Shown one piece after another: positions 27,005 through 35,565 of a stretch of DNA of 64,000 nt. Each line of letters starts with the position of its first letter. The stretch's first letter is position 1. The notes under the pieces are model-generated. The model made no database searches, was not told the origin of the DNA, and saw only the letters and a list, made by a program, of their open reading frames with translations. This stretch comes from Streptomyces cathayae (lineage in GTDB: Bacteria; Actinomycetota; Actinomycetes; Streptomycetales; Streptomycetaceae). The position numbers and the translations under genes were made by a program. Location: contig NZ_CP121682.1 in assembly GCF_029760955.1 (NCBI RefSeq), positions 4,774,001 through 4,838,000 of the forward strand. Direction: 5' to 3'.

Positions 27005-29277
27005 CAGGAGCTCGCCTCCTCGGGGTCGGGCGCCGGGGTGCGCTCCTCCAGGGGCAGCACCGGCGGCAGCGACTCCTCGTCCTGGCCGAGGAAGACCCGG
27101 CGCACGACGCGTTCGGCGGCGCGGCCGTCGTCGTACTCGCAGAACCGGCGCCGGAAGACGGCCCGCGCCTTCGCCGCGCTCGCGTCGCGCCAGGCGTCGG
27201 TGGTGAGGATCCCGGTCAGCTCCTCCTGGGTGCGGGCCACCGGACCCGGCGCCTCGGCCGTCAGGTCGAAGTAGACACCGCGCGTCTGCCGGTAGACGTC
27301 CCAGTCGTCGGCGTGGATCACCAGGGGGCGGTCCAGGTTGGCGTAGTCGAACATGATCGACGAGTAGTCGGTGACCAGCAGGTCGGCGGCCAGGCACAGG
27401 TCCTCGACCGGGTCGTAGGAGGAGACGTCCACGATGCGGGCGCCGCGGCCGCCGCGCCGCAGCGAGGTGAGGGGGGAGGTGCTCCCGGCGGTCCCGGCGC
27501 CTCCGTCGTAGAAGTAGTGGCCTCGCACCAGCAGGACGGTCTCCTCGCCGAGGCGGTCGGCGAGCGCGGCGAGGTCCAGGTGGGGGACCCAGCCGGCCTC
27601 GTAGTCGCGGTGCGTGGGCGCGTACAGCACGGCCCGGCGGCCGGGGGCGATACCGAGGCGTGCGCGGATCGCGCGGACGTCGTCGGCGCCGGCCGTGTAG
27701 TAGACGTCGTTGCGCGGATAGCCGTAGTCGAGCGAGACGTGGCGGGACGGGTACGCCCGCTGCCACATGCGGGTGGTGTGGCTGTTGCCGGAGAGGCTGT
27801 AGTCCCACTTGTCGACGCGCTCCAGCAGGGCCTGGAAGTCCAGGCCCCGGGCGGCGGCCGGGAACGGCATCTGGTCCACGCCCATGCGCTTGAGCGGGGT
27901 GCCGTGGTGGGTCTGGAGGTGGACGGCGTCGGGGCGTTTGACCACGGTGTCCGGGAAGTTGACGTTGTTGACGAGGTACTTCGCGGTGGCGAGCACCTCC
28001 CCGTAGCGGCGGGTGCCGGGCACCACATGGTCCGTGCCGGGCGGGAGCAGGGCGGCGTGGTGGGCGGTCACCACCCACACCGGGTGGATCCACGGGGCGA
28101 GTTCGGCGAGCGCGGCGGCGATCGCGGCCGGATTGCAGGCGACGCCGCGGTTCCAGTACGCCGAGAACACCGCCAGTTCCGGGTCGACGGGGCGGCGCAG
28201 GGCCCGGCGGTAGTGGTGGTCGCCGAGCAGGGTGCCGAGCCGCCGCCCGCCGGTGCGCGCCGCGGACCCGGCGGCACGGCGGGTGCGGTGGGCGGCCCGG
28301 AGGGCGCGGTACCGGGTGTAGGCGCCCTCCTCGAGCAGCGAGCGCCGGACGCCCTCGAGGCCGACCGGGTTCCGGTGGCCCTCGGGGCGGTGCCGTACGG
28401 CGGCCAGTGAGGCACGGCGGAAGAACTCCCGGGCGACCGGCTCGGGCATGCCGCCGCGGGCGAAGGCGCGCAGACAGTCGCCGACCATGAGCTCGTACAG
28501 CACGTCGTGGACGGCGGGGCGGTCACCGGCGAGGCCGAGGAGGGCTTCGTAGTGCTCGACGAGGGCGTAGCGCTGTTCGGGGGTGACCGGGGGGAGCGCG
28601 GCGGGACGCAGCCGCCGTTCCTCGTGGGCGACGCGGGGCAGACAGGCGACGCGGTCGGCGAGCAGGAGGGCGGCACGGGCGGCGTACGGCTCGTCGAACG
28701 GGGTGCCGTCCGGGGCTCCGGCCGCGGTGAGCCGGGTGCGGTGGGTCCGCCAGAAGGCGGCGCGCAGGACGCGGGTGCCGAGCAGCGGGGTGAGGCGCAG
28801 CAGGCGCGCGCAGTCGTCGAGGGCGAGGTCGGCGCGGCCCGCGCGGACGAGCAGGGGGCCGTCGGGGGAGGGCAGGCCGGAACTGTGCCAGGTGCTGCGG
28901 ACGTGGTCCAGGAGCAGGACGTCCACGGTGTCGGGGAGCCGGGCGAGGTGCTCGGCGACGGTTCGCGGGCCGCCGGGCGGCAGGCCGTCCTTGGCGGGGA
29001 CGAAGTGCAGCCAGCGGCCGGTGGCCAGGTCCGCCCCCGCCACCCGGGCCGCCGCGTCGGAGGTGCCGTCGGGCAGGGGCAGCACCTGGACGTCGGGGGT
29101 GTGCCGCTCGGCTGTCTCCCGGGCCCAGTCGCCCACGGCGGCGACGATGACCTCGATGTCCGGGGAGGGGGAGGTTCCAGAGGCGGCGAGGGCGGTGGGG
29201 GAGCAGAGGGAGGCGAGGAGGCCGGTCAGATGGTCCTGGGTGTTCGGCCCGTGGACGATGACGCTGAGCTCGGGCAT
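27004..29277 (-). CDS. Degenerate GT2 domain fused to CDP-glycerol glycerophosphotransferase-type polymerase
   Basis: A 757-residue protein. The first ~330 residues resemble a GT2 enzyme but lack a clean DxD (LSVIVHGPNTQDHLTGLLAS, then ATGRWLHFVPAKDGLPPGGP). The C-terminal ~400 residues are a CDP-glycerol glycerophosphotransferase-type domain: LQTHHGTPLKRMG, YAPTHRDYEAGW, LLVRGHYFYD and TDYSSIMFDYANLDRPLV. Such enzymes polymerise phosphodiester-linked wall polymers. Streptomyces coelicolor makes polydiglycosylphosphate with a related bifunctional enzyme (PtdA); orthology is plausible but unproven. The ATG at 29277 has a GGAG site at good distance; a GTG at 29301 is the alternative. It sits after TagH-like and before GT2 genes on the same strand. 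Confidence 0.82.
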   Translation of the reverse strand: MPELSVIVHGPNTQDHLTGLLASLCSPTALAASGTSPSPDIEVIVAAVGDWARETAERHTPDVQVLPLPDGTSDAAARVAGADLATGRWLHFVPAKDGLPPGGPRTVAEHLARLPDTVDVLLLDHVRSTWHSSGLPSPDGPLLVRAGRADLALDDCARLLRLTPLLGTRVLRAAFWRTHRTRLTAAGAPDGTPFDEPYAARAALLLADRVACLPRVAHEERRLRPAALPPVTPEQRYALVEHYEALLGLAGDRPAVHDVLYELMVGDCLRAFARGGMPEPVAREFFRRASLAAVRHRPEGHRNPVGLEGVRRSLLEEGAYTRYRALRAAHRTRRAAGSAARTGGRRLGTLLGDHHYRRALRRPVDPELAVFSAYWNRGVACNPAAIAAALAELAPWIHPVWVVTAHHAALLPPGTDHVVPGTRRYGEVLATAKYLVNNVNFPDTVVKRPDAVHLQTHHGTPLKRMGVDQMPFPAAARGLDFQALLERVDKWDYSLSGNSHTTRMWQRAYPSRHVSLDYGYPRNDVYYTAGADDVRAIRARLGIAPGRRAVLYAPTHRDYEAGWVPHLDLAALADRLGEETVLLVRGHYFYDGGAGTAGSTSPLTSLRRGGRGARIVDVSSYDPVEDLCLAADLLVTDYSSIMFDYANLDRPLVIHADDWDVYRQTRGVYFDLTAEAPGPVARTQEELTGILTTDAWRDASAAKARAVFRRRFCEYDDGRAAERVVRRVFLGQDEESLPPVLPLEERTPAPDPEEASS

Positions 29278-29376
29278 CTCGGGGCTCCTTCGTCTCGTCA
29301 CCGATCCGGGCGTTCCCTTCGGTCATATTGGCATCAATGCGGCGAAGGGGCTGCCCGGAGACGGACGGGCGACGCC

Positions 29377-30330
29377 TCAGGAGGGAGCGGTGGCGGCCTC
29401 CGGATCGGTCACCGTCGTGGGCGCGGTCGGGGCCTTCGGATCGGTCCCGGTCTTCGGCTCGATCCCGGTCTTCGGCTCGGTTGCAGCCTCCGGCTTGGGC
29501 TTCGGTTTGGGCTTGCGGGCCTTGTCCGGACCGCCGGTGAACGCCTCGTACTCCTTGAGCACCTCGTCGGTGGGCCCGTCCATCCGCAGCTCACCGCGCT
29601 CCAGCCACAGCACGCGCTCGCAGGTGTCCCGGATCGACTTGTTGCTGTGGCTGACCAGGAACACCGTCCCGGCCTCCTTGCGCAGCTCCCGGATGCGCGC
29701 CTCGGAGCGCTTCTGGAAGGAGCGGTCGCCCGTGGCCAGCGCCTCGTCGATGAGAAGGACGTCGTGGTCCTTGGCGGCGGCGATGGAGAAGCGCAGCCGG
29801 GCGGCCATGCCGGAGGAGTAGGTGCGCATCGGCAGGGTGATGAAGTCGCCCTTCTCGTTGATGCCGGAGAAGTCGACGATCTCCTGGTAGCGCTCCCGGA
29901 CCTGCTCGCGGGACATGCCCATGGCCAGCCCGCCGAGATGGACGTTGCGTTCGCCCGTCAGATCGTTCATCAGGGCGGCGTTGACGCCGAGCAGGGAGGG
30001 CTGGCCGCCGGTGTAGATCCGGCCGTTCTCCACCGGGAGCAGTCCGGCGACGGCCTTGAGCAGGGTCGACTTGCCCGAGCCGTTGGTGCCGATCAGGCCG
30101 ATGGCCTCGCCCCGGTAGGCGACGAAGGACACGTTCCGCACCGCGTGCACCCTGCGCACGCCCCGTGCCGCGTCGTCCTTGCCCCGCCGGAGCATGCGGC
30201 TCAGCGCCGCCGTGGCGCTGCCCTTGCCGCCCTTGGTCCCGTTGACCCGGTAGACGATGTCGACGCCGTCGGCGATGACGGTGGGGATCTTCTCGCCGGT
30301 GTTTCCGGCGTTGACAGTGTTGTCAGCCAC
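29377..30330 (-). CDS. Wall-polymer ABC exporter ATPase (TagH-like)
   Basis: A 317-residue ATPase. It has Walker A GTNGSGKST at 81-89, signature-like YSSGMAARLRFS, Walker B DVLLIDEAL and the H-loop in VFLVSHSNKSIRDTC. The type is that of TagH/RfbB exporters of lipid-linked teichoic acids or O-antigens. The C-terminal ~45 residues are a charged Lys-Pro/Thr-rich tail with repeats of the EPKTG kind. The GTG at 30330 overlaps the 3' end of the permease gene by 8 bases and has GGAG upstream, so the pair is coupled. The substrate is presumably the polymer made by the next gene. Confidence 0.88.
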   Translation of the reverse strand: MADNTVNAGNTGEKIPTVIADGVDIVYRVNGTKGGKGSATAALSRMLRRGKDDAARGVRRVHAVRNVSFVAYRGEAIGLIGTNGSGKSTLLKAVAGLLPVENGRIYTGGQPSLLGVNAALMNDLTGERNVHLGGLAMGMSREQVRERYQEIVDFSGINEKGDFITLPMRTYSSGMAARLRFSIAAAKDHDVLLIDEALATGDRSFQKRSEARIRELRKEAGTVFLVSHSNKSIRDTCERVLWLERGELRMDGPTDEVLKEYEAFTGGPDKARKPKPKPKPEAATEPKTGIEPKTGTDPKAPTAPTTVTDPEAATAPS

Positions 30331-31252
30331 GACCGTAGGTCTCCTCGGCCTTCCAGAAGTAGACGAAACCGATCACCCCGGCCAGCAGCGCCCAGCCCAC
30401 CGCGAACGCCCACACATGCGGCGGCAGATACGAGGACCCGTACCCGTCGATCAACGCGAACCGCACCAGATCCATGTAGACCGCCGCCGGATTCCACTGC
30501 AGCACGTCGGCCAGCCAGCCCGGCACGTTCTTGCCCTCCAGCATCGCCGGCAGGCTGAACATCACCCCCGAGGCGTACATCCAGGTCCGCAGCACGAACG
30601 GCATCAGCTGGGCCAGATCCGGCGTCCGGCTGCCCAGCCGGGCGAAGACCAGCGCCAGCCCGGTGTTGAAGACGAACTGCAGCCCCAGCGCGGGCACCAC
30701 CAGCAGCCAGGACAGCGCCGGCAGGCTGCCGAACGCCACCACCACCGCCACCAGCACCACCATCGAGAACAACAGCTGCTGCAGCTGCTGCAACGCGAAG
30801 GAGACCGGCAGCGCGGCGCGCGGGAAGTGCAGCGCCCGCACCAGCCCCAGGTTCCCGGAGATCGCCCGCACCCCGGCCAGCACCGAACTCTGGGTGAAGG
30901 TGAACACGAACACCCCGGTCACCAGGAACGGCACGTAGATCTCGTGCGGGATGCCCTTCCGGGCGCCCAGCAGCAGCCCGAAGATGAAGAAGTACACCGC
31001 CGCGTTCAGCAGCGGGGTCGCCACCTGCCACAGCTGGCCCAGCTTGGCCTGGCTGTACTGCGCGGTCAGCTTCGCCCGGGAGAAGGCCAGGATGAAGTGC
31101 CGCCGCGCCCACAGCTGACGGAGGTACTCGGCCGGCGACGGCCGGGCACCGCTGACCGTCAGCCCGTACCGGGCGGCGAGCGCGGGGAGGTCGTCCTCGA
31201 CCGGGACCGGGCGGACCGGTGGGGAAGGCGGTGTGTGGAGGGCCTGACTCAC
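30323..31252 (-). CDS. Wall-polymer ABC exporter permease (TagG-like)
   Basis: A 309-residue permease with six hydrophobic segments of the ABC-2/TagG type, for example LNAAVYFFIFGLLLGA and LLFSMVVLVAVVVAFG, and the family's conserved QAKLGQLWQVATPLL. It forms the transmembrane half of the exporter with the ATPase it overlaps. I choose the GTG at 31252 with a weak AGAAG site; the frame stays open to a further GTG at 31345, which would add 31 basic residues of low complexity. It is the first gene of the four-gene minus-strand run and is divergent from a TetR gene. Confidence 0.88.
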   Translation of the reverse strand: MSQALHTPPSPPVRPVPVEDDLPALAARYGLTVSGARPSPAEYLRQLWARRHFILAFSRAKLTAQYSQAKLGQLWQVATPLLNAAVYFFIFGLLLGARKGIPHEIYVPFLVTGVFVFTFTQSSVLAGVRAISGNLGLVRALHFPRAALPVSFALQQLQQLLFSMVVLVAVVVAFGSLPALSWLLVVPALGLQFVFNTGLALVFARLGSRTPDLAQLMPFVLRTWMYASGVMFSLPAMLEGKNVPGWLADVLQWNPAAVYMDLVRFALIDGYGSSYLPPHVWAFAVGWALLAGVIGFVYFWKAEETYGRG

Positions 31253-31516
31253 ATCCGCTTCTTTCGCTAGGGGGCGGGGGTGGGGTGGCGGCGATGCGAT
31301 GCCGTGTTCCGCCCGGTGTTCCCCCGCACGCCTTCGCGCGTTCACTTACGTCGGGACGGGACCGTATCGTCGCAACGCGAGCGTAGGGCGAACGCGCGTC
31401 GGAACGCAACCGTTCCGTCCCGGCGGCCAGGGGTGCGGCGCCGCTCTGTGCCGGACCGGTGTACGTATCTGCGTCAGAACGGACCCGTATCGTCGTCACG
31501 CCCTATGCTGGGCCCC
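31253..31516. promoter_or_regulatory. Divergent tagG/TetR control region with two matching sites
   Basis: A 264-base gap. A near-identical ~20-base sequence occurs twice in the same orientation: GGGACCGTATCGTCGCAACGC starting near 31358 and GGACCCGTATCGTCGTCACG near 31481-31500. The second overlaps the -35/spacer area of a promoter whose TATGCT -10 box (31504-31509) lies 7 bases before the TetR gene's ATG. The first is placed to act on the divergent exporter gene. I infer that both are operators for the TetR protein. A weaker inverted relation exists between 31351-31363 and 31410-31424. Confidence 0.5.
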
Positions 31517-32143
31517 ATGACGACCAACGCCGACGAGCCCCAGCCGCGTCCGCGCCGCAGGGCCCCCGCCGGGGCCGCCGTCCTGCGGGAGGATGTGACG
31601 GAGGCCATCCGGGCGGCCGTCTTCGAGGAACTCGCGGCCGTCGGCTACGCGCGGATGTCCATCGAGGGGATCGCGCGCCGCGCGGGCGTCGGCAAGACCG
31701 CGGTGTACCGCCGCTGGCGCTCCAAACTGCACCTGGTCCTCGACCTGGTCTCCGCCATCGCCGTGCAGGGGCTGCCCGCGCCGGACACCGGCTCCCTGGA
31801 GGGCGACCTGCGGCTGCTGTACGAGGTCACCTCGCGCGCCCTGCGCCACCCCGTCGCCTCGCAGATCCTCCCCGACCTCCAGGCCGAGGCCGCCCGCAAC
31901 CCCGACATCGCCGAGGCACTCCGGAAGGCGCTGCGGGAGGGCCAGGACGGGGTCGCCCGGGGCGTCGTCACGGCGGCGCAGGAGCGGGGCGAGGTCCGCC
32001 CCGGCGTCGACCACGCCCTGGCCCTCGACCTGATCTCCGGCCCCCTGTACTGGCGCTCGGTGGTCATCCGCAACCCGAAACTCCCGAAGGGCTACCTGCC
32101 CGCCCTGGCCCGCGCCACGACGGAGGCCCTCAAAGCGCTGTGA
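31517..32143 (+). CDS. TetR/AcrR-family transcriptional regulator
   Basis: A 208-residue regulator. The N-terminal helix-turn-helix lies at about 25-75 (AIRAAVFEELAAVGYARMSIEGIARR, then GVGKTAVYRRW), followed by the ligand/dimer domain of the TetR_C type (LRHPVASQILPDLQAEAARNP; LDLISGPLYWRSVV). The ATG at 31517 has no ribosome site but a TATGCT box 7 bases upstream, so translation is probably leaderless. It is divergent from the TagGH-like operon and likely represses itself and possibly that operon through the two repeated sites in 31253-31516. The inducer is unknown. The gene converges on galE. Confidence 0.88.
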   Translation: MTTNADEPQPRPRRRAPAGAAVLREDVTEAIRAAVFEELAAVGYARMSIEGIARRAGVGKTAVYRRWRSKLHLVLDLVSAIAVQGLPAPDTGSLEGDLRLLYEVTSRALRHPVASQILPDLQAEAARNPDIAEALRKALREGQDGVARGVVTAAQERGEVRPGVDHALALDLISGPLYWRSVVIRNPKLPKGYLPALARATTEALKAL

Positions 32144-32153
32144 GCGGGCGCGG

Positions 32154-33134
32154 TCACTCCGGCGGGTGGAGGCGGAGCCAGCCCTGCCAGGCTGAGGTGA
32201 TCATGTCGTCGACGGTGTGGCGGGCCTTCCAGCCGAGTTCGGTGGCGGCGCGGTCGGCGGAGGCGACGACGCTCGCCGGGTCGCCGGGGCGGCGGGGGGC
32301 GACCGTGGGCGGCAGGTCGTGGCCGGTGAGGGCGTTGATGCGGTCGATCATGCCCCGGACGGAGACGCCCTCGCCGCGGCCGATGTTGAGGGTGAGGTCC
32401 CGGCCGGGGGCGGCGCGCAGGGCGCGGGCCGCGGCCGTGTGGGCCTCGGCCAGGTCGACCACGTGGATGTAGTCGCGGACACAGGTGCCGTCCGGGGTCG
32501 GGTAGTCGTCGCCGAAGATGCGCGGGGGCGCTTGCGCGGTGAGTTTCTCGAAGACCATGGGGACGAGGTTGGAGACGCCCGTGTCGGCGAGTTCCGGGCT
32601 CGCGGCGCCCGCCACGTTGAAGTAGCGCAGGGAGGCCGTGGACAGGCCGGTGGCCCGGCCCGTCGCGCGGACCAGCCACTCGCCGGCCAGTTTCGTCTCC
32701 CCGTACGGGGACATCGGCGCGCAGGGGGTGTCCTCGGTCACCAGCTCGGCGGCGGTCTCCGGCATGCCGTACACCGCGGCCGAGGACGAGAGGACGAAGG
32801 ACGACACGGCACTGGCCGCCGTCACCGCCTCCAGCAGGACGCGCAGGCCCTCGACGTTCTCCCGGTAGTAGAGCAGGGGCAGTTCCACCGACTCGGCGAC
32901 CTGCTTCTTCGCCGCCAGGTGGACGACGCCGGTGACCTCGTGGTCGGCGAGGGCGCGGGCCACCCGCTCGCCGTCCAGGGTCGAGCCGACCACCAGCGGC
33001 ACTCCGTCCGGCACCCGGTCGGGGACGCCGGTGGACAGGTCGTCGTAGACCACCGTCCGCTCGCCCGCCTCGGTCATCGCCCGTACGACGTGCGCCCCGA
33101 TGTAGCCGGCGCCGCCGGTGATCAACCAGGTCAT
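32154..33134 (-). CDS. galE: UDP-glucose 4-epimerase
   Basis: A 326-residue SDR enzyme interconverting UDP-glucose and UDP-galactose. The NAD site GGAGYIGAHVV is at residues 7-17, the catalytic Ser/Tyr/Lys lie in SSSAAVYG and SPYGETK, and RYFNVAGA and DGTCVRDYIHVVDLA are typical of GalE. The ATG at 33134 has a GAGGGG site. In this setting it probably supplies UDP-galactose for the surrounding glycosyltransferases rather than serving only galactose breakdown. It lies 67 bases downstream of the GT2 gene on the same strand and may be co-transcribed. Confidence 0.92.
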   Translation of the reverse strand: MTWLITGGAGYIGAHVVRAMTEAGERTVVYDDLSTGVPDRVPDGVPLVVGSTLDGERVARALADHEVTGVVHLAAKKQVAESVELPLLYYRENVEGLRVLLEAVTAASAVSSFVLSSSAAVYGMPETAAELVTEDTPCAPMSPYGETKLAGEWLVRATGRATGLSTASLRYFNVAGAASPELADTGVSNLVPMVFEKLTAQAPPRIFGDDYPTPDGTCVRDYIHVVDLAEAHTAAARALRAAPGRDLTLNIGRGEGVSVRGMIDRINALTGHDLPPTVAPRRPGDPASVVASADRAATELGWKARHTVDDMITSAWQGWLRLHPPE

Positions 33135-33201
33135 GTGCGGACGTCCCCTCGTCGTTCGTCGGCCGTGGTGGGTGGTCGGTCCCCGCCGGCTCTCCCCGAT
33201 C

Positions 33202-34809
33202 CTAGTGAAGCAGGCGCCTCAGTCTCCCGCGTACGACCGAAGCGGCACCGTGTGCGCCGCTCGCGACCCGCAGTGCCAGCGCGCCCGAGTGGGTGGCGTA
33301 CGGCCGGACCAGCACCACGCCGTGCCGGGCGCTCGGCACCGCGCGGCGGCGCAGCAGACCGGGGCCCGCACACGCGTGCGCGGTGACCTCGCGGCTCGAG
33401 CCGTCGCCGAAGCGCACCCGCAGGCGCAGGTCCCAGGCGCCGGCGCCGAGCGCGGCCAGCCGGGCCGGCCGTACGGTCGTCTCCGCGGACCAGCCGCCCC
33501 CGGCCGCCGCCCGCAGCGGCACCGTGCACGCCCTCCTGCCGCCGCCGTCCCGGTGCCGCCACTCGATCTCCAGCTCCGAGGGGTGCGCCCGCTCCAGCAG
33601 GCCGTACAGCTCGTGCAGGTGAAGGTGCAGGCGGGCGGTACGGGTGCGGGGGCGCAGCTCCGCGTCGACGGCGAGCGGCAGCCGGGTCACGGGGCGGGCC
33701 GGCAGGGGCTCCAGGGTGACCCCGGGCAGGTCGGCGGACCAGCAGGGCGTGCCGTCCGCCGCGCGGGGGTAGGGCGGGCACAGCCGGGCCGGGCGGCCCG
33801 CCAGTTCCTGGAGGCGGGGCAGGTCGCGGGGCTCGGGGGAGGCCAGCAGGACCCGGCCGATCAGCCGGCCGGGCGCGACCGGGTCGCGGGCCCAGTCGGC
33901 CGCGTCGTACTCGGCGAGGAACGCGCGGGTGTGCGCCCACCACGCGCGCCGGTGGTCCGCGTCGTGCAGCCGCAGCTCCCGCACGTACATGCGCAGCTCG
34001 TGGTCGAGGAACTTGGCCCGCGCCGCCCGCGCCAGCTCCTTCTGCCCGGCGGCCAGCAGGATCTCGTACGCCGTGCGGCACGCGTGGGTGCGGTCCCGCC
34101 AGTTGTCGAGGCCCGCGCGGTCCAGCGAGATCGACAGCCGCCGGGCGGACCGGCGCACCTGCCAGACGTAGACCCGGTCCGGGACCAGGGCGATGCGCGG
34201 GGCGGCGGCCCACAGGCGCGCGGTGAAGACGAAGTCCTCGTAGGGGAAGTGCCCCTCGGGGAAGCGGATGTCGTGTGCGCGCAGGAACGCCGTCGCGTAG
34301 AGCTTGTTGACGCAGAGGGTGTCGTGCACCAGGCGGGGGCGCCGGGCGGGGTGCGGGAGCACCCGGGGCGCCGCGTACAGGCCGGGCTGCCACGGCACCT
34401 CGCGCCCCGACGGCAGCTCGCGGCGCACGCACAGCCCGCCGGTGACGTCCGCGTCCGCCGCGCCCGCCGCGCCGAGGAGCGCGTCCACGGCACCGGGCGG
34501 GAGGACGTCGTCGCTGTCCAGGAACATCACGTACGGCGAGGTCGCCGCGGAGAGCCCGGTGTTGCGCGGGGAGCCGCAGCCGCCGCTGTTGGCGCGGTGC
34601 CGGATCAGCCGGAGGCGGGGTTCGGTCCCGGCCAGCCGGGCGAGCAGGCCCGCGCTGCCGTCCGTCGAACAGTCGTCGACGGCCACGACCTCGCGCACGG
34701 CCGGCCCCTGCCCGAGCGCCGAGTGCACGGCGTCGGTCACATGGGCGGCGTCGTCGTGGCCTATCACCACGACGGTGACGCCGGTGGCGGCGGTCCGGTG
34801 GGGGTGCAT
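33202..34809 (-). CDS. GT2-family glycosyltransferase, paralogue of the 25313-27004 enzyme
   Basis: A 535-residue enzyme with a GT-A domain: VTVVVIGHDDAAHVTDAVHS, VDDCSTDGSAG, NSGGCGSPRN and FLDSDDVLP. It shares the middle blocks of the other GT2 here (FPEG..YED, FL-H-RMY) and a similar ~200-residue strand-rich C-terminal region. The product probably adds a hexose to a wall polymer; the acceptor is unknown. The ATG at 34809 has an AGGGGA site. It is the first gene of a pair with galE. The upstream 109 bases up to the ohrR stop presumably hold the promoter. Confidence 0.85.
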   Translation of the reverse strand: MHPHRTAATGVTVVVIGHDDAAHVTDAVHSALGQGPAVREVVAVDDCSTDGSAGLLARLAGTEPRLRLIRHRANSGGCGSPRNTGLSAATSPYVMFLDSDDVLPPGAVDALLGAAGAADADVTGGLCVRRELPSGREVPWQPGLYAAPRVLPHPARRPRLVHDTLCVNKLYATAFLRAHDIRFPEGHFPYEDFVFTARLWAAAPRIALVPDRVYVWQVRRSARRLSISLDRAGLDNWRDRTHACRTAYEILLAAGQKELARAARAKFLDHELRMYVRELRLHDADHRRAWWAHTRAFLAEYDAADWARDPVAPGRLIGRVLLASPEPRDLPRLQELAGRPARLCPPYPRAADGTPCWSADLPGVTLEPLPARPVTRLPLAVDAELRPRTRTARLHLHLHELYGLLERAHPSELEIEWRHRDGGGRRACTVPLRAAAGGGWSAETTVRPARLAALGAGAWDLRLRVRFGDGSSREVTAHACAGPGLLRRRAVPSARHGVVLVRPYATHSGALALRVASGAHGAASVVRGRLRRLLH

Positions 34810-34918
34810 AGGCGTCCCCTGGGGCTCGGGTGACTGGTCACTGACCTTTTGCCCGTTAACAGGTGGTTCGTACCCCCGTGCCCGTCGGCACTGTGCCGCG
34901 GCGGCGCTGCGGCTGCCG

Positions 34919-35428
34919 TCAGGCGCCGTTCGCCGCCGCCGTGTCCAGTGCGGCGGTGAGTCGGTCGAGGCGGGCCCGCAGGGACTGGATCTCGTCGATC
35001 CCGAAGCCGGTCGCGGCGACGATCCGGCGCGGGACGTCCTGGGCCCGCTCGCGCAGCGCGGTGCCCTCCTCGGTGGGCCGCACCTCCACCGAGCGCTCGT
35101 CGCGCGTGCTGCGCTCCCTGCACACCAGGCCGGCCGCCTCCAGCCGCTTGAGCAGCGGGGACAGGGTGCCGGAGTCGAGCCGCAGGTGTTCGCCGAGCTT
35201 CTTGACGGGCAGCGTGCCGTGCTCCCAGAGGGCCAGCATCACCAGGTACTGGGGGTAGGTGAGGCCGAGGTCCTTGAGGACCACCCGGTACACGCCGTTG
35301 AAGGCGCGCGAGGTGGCGTGCAGGGAGAAGCAGATCTGTTGGTCGAGGCGGAGCCAGTCGTCGGCGGAACCGGGCGGTGGGGCACCGGCCGGTTCCGTGG
35401 CCGGCGAGGGGTTCGGGGTCGGCGTCAT
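34919..35428 (-). CDS. ohrR: Organic-peroxide-sensing MarR repressor OhrR
   Basis: A 169-residue MarR-family repressor. The reactive Cys is at residue 33 in LDQQICFSLHATSRAF, the family's sensing position; oxidation by organic hydroperoxides releases DNA. The winged helix is seen as LTYPQYLVMLALWEHG, VKKLGEHLRLDSGTLSPLLKRLE and RDERSVEVRPTEEG. It is divergent from ohrA across 137 bases containing a palindrome. The ATG at 35428 has GGAG only 2 bases away, so a start 27 bases upstream (35455) or leaderless use is possible. The ohrR/ohrA pair is known in S. coelicolor. Confidence 0.92.
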   Translation of the reverse strand: MTPTPNPSPATEPAGAPPPGSADDWLRLDQQICFSLHATSRAFNGVYRVVLKDLGLTYPQYLVMLALWEHGTLPVKKLGEHLRLDSGTLSPLLKRLEAAGLVCRERSTRDERSVEVRPTEEGTALRERAQDVPRRIVAATGFGIDEIQSLRARLDRLTAALDTAAANGA

Positions 35429-35464
35429 GGCTCCAGGGTAGCTCTTTCGAGCCATTTGATTGTG

Positions 35465-35479
35465 CGCAACTGAATTGCG
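35465..35479. promoter_or_regulatory. Likely OhrR operator between ohrR and ohrA
   Basis: CGCAA-CTGAA-TTGCG forms a perfect 5-base inverted repeat with a 5-base centre, inside an AT-rich patch (35455-35490) that should contain both divergent promoters. Its place and AT-rich half sites fit MarR/OhrR binding. A second looser half site (TTGATTG) lies just to the left. Which promoter elements it overlaps cannot be fixed by eye. Confidence 0.6.
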
Positions 35480-35565
35480 TGCTCTACTTGTGGTCGTACG
35501 GCGGTCGGGGTCCTCGGAGACGGAGGGCCGGCCGCCCGGCCACGACTCGAGAGGGAAGGTTTCCC

